A stretch of 7,035 nucleotides of DNA from Balneolales bacterium (lineage in GTDB: Bacteria; Bacteroidota; Rhodothermia; Balneolales; Natronogracilivirgulaceae). Shown here in pieces: positions 6,939 to 7,035 of the stretch. The notes under the pieces were generated by a model that saw only the letters and a program-made list of their open reading frames with translations, was not told the origin of the DNA and did no database searches. The translations under genes and the position numbers were made by a program. The DNA lies in contig SLLW01000381.1 in NCBI GenBank assembly GCA_007133875.1, forward strand, positions 1 to 7,035, read 5' to 3'. Position 1 is the first letter of the stretch. The number at the start of each line of letters is the position of its first letter.

Positions 6939-7035
6939 GTGCGCCCGGCAGGGCGCATTCACCTGGGAGTGAAAGTCTCCTATGCACCTGACAGGAGGAA
7001 GCATTAGCCGAACGGCAAGGGTGTCCACCGCGAGG
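6939..7035 (+). mobile_element. 5' end of a group II intron, class IIC-like (truncated by window end)
   Basis: The sequence begins with GTGCG, the group II intron 5' consensus. It folds at once into a 7-bp stem (TGCGCCC 6940-6946 with GGGCGCA 6951-6957, loop GGCA). Next comes GGAG-TGAAAGT-CTCC (6966-6980), a 4-bp stem with the TGARAGT loop typical of domain I, and then TAGCCGAACGGCAAGGGTGT (7005-7024). From memory, this order and wording match the domain I start of the class IIC intron of Oceanobacillus iheyensis (GTGTGCCCGGCATGGG..., GGGTGAGAGTCCC, TAGCCTAACGCAAGGGTGTCC). The insertion point directly behind an intrinsic terminator is the known preference of class C introns. The rest of the ribozyme and any reverse transcriptase/maturase gene lie beyond the window. 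The class is inferred; the intron call itself is strong. Confidence 0.88.

Noticed and set aside
1..7035. CRISPR array, tRNA, rRNA or insertion-sequence ends
   Set aside because: No regularly spaced direct repeats, no cloverleaf or rRNA signature, and no transposase frame or terminal inverted repeats were seen; the only mobile element supported is the group II intron end.

Overview
The window looks like chromosomal DNA from the Bacteroidota, most likely a Balneolales/Rhodothermales-type or related marine lineage. Three consecutive proteins end in type IX secretion (T9SS) C-terminal sorting domains of the 'NYPNPFNP ... ASGIYTYRL' kind. Translation starts lack Shine-Dalgarno sequences, as is usual in this phylum. 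The phylum call is solid; the order-level call is inference from the style of the sorting domain.

Layout: (1) 3-1019 (+) is the 3' part of a secreted T9SS cargo protein whose start lies outside the window. (2) 1173-1862 (+) is a small complete T9SS cargo with a signal peptide and one fibronectin-III-like domain. (3) 1893-4160 (-) is a large secreted beta-propeller protein built from about eleven LVIVD-type repeats, also ending in a T9SS domain. It converges on gene 2 across a 30-bp gap holding an inverted repeat that could end transcription from both sides. (4) 4161-4612 is a 452-bp divergent intergenic region without a convincing gene but with a strong A/T hairpin and a twice-occurring CGATATACG motif. 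(5) 4613-5716 (+) is a PP-loop ATP-pyrophosphatase related to N-acetyl-sugar amidotransferases (WbpG/PseA/LegG type), standing alone and visibly more A/T-rich than its neighbours. (6) 5918-6874 (+) is a lipoprotein with a DUF4382-like first half, a possible DUF5666-like second half and a nine-Asp C-terminal tail encoded by a GAY repeat. (7) 6904-6937 is a textbook intrinsic terminator. (8) From 6939 to the window end runs the 5' end of a group II intron, most like class IIC, placed directly behind that terminator.

The first three genes supply cell-surface or secreted proteins through one export route. The sugar-amidotransferase-like gene suggests surface-polysaccharide modification, although its usual glutaminase and cyclase partners are absent here. 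The lipoprotein is another envelope protein. No operon ties all of them together, so the region reads as an accessory, surface-oriented stretch. The clearest special feature is the terminator/group IIC intron junction at the right edge. I did not find a demonstrably new multi-gene system.
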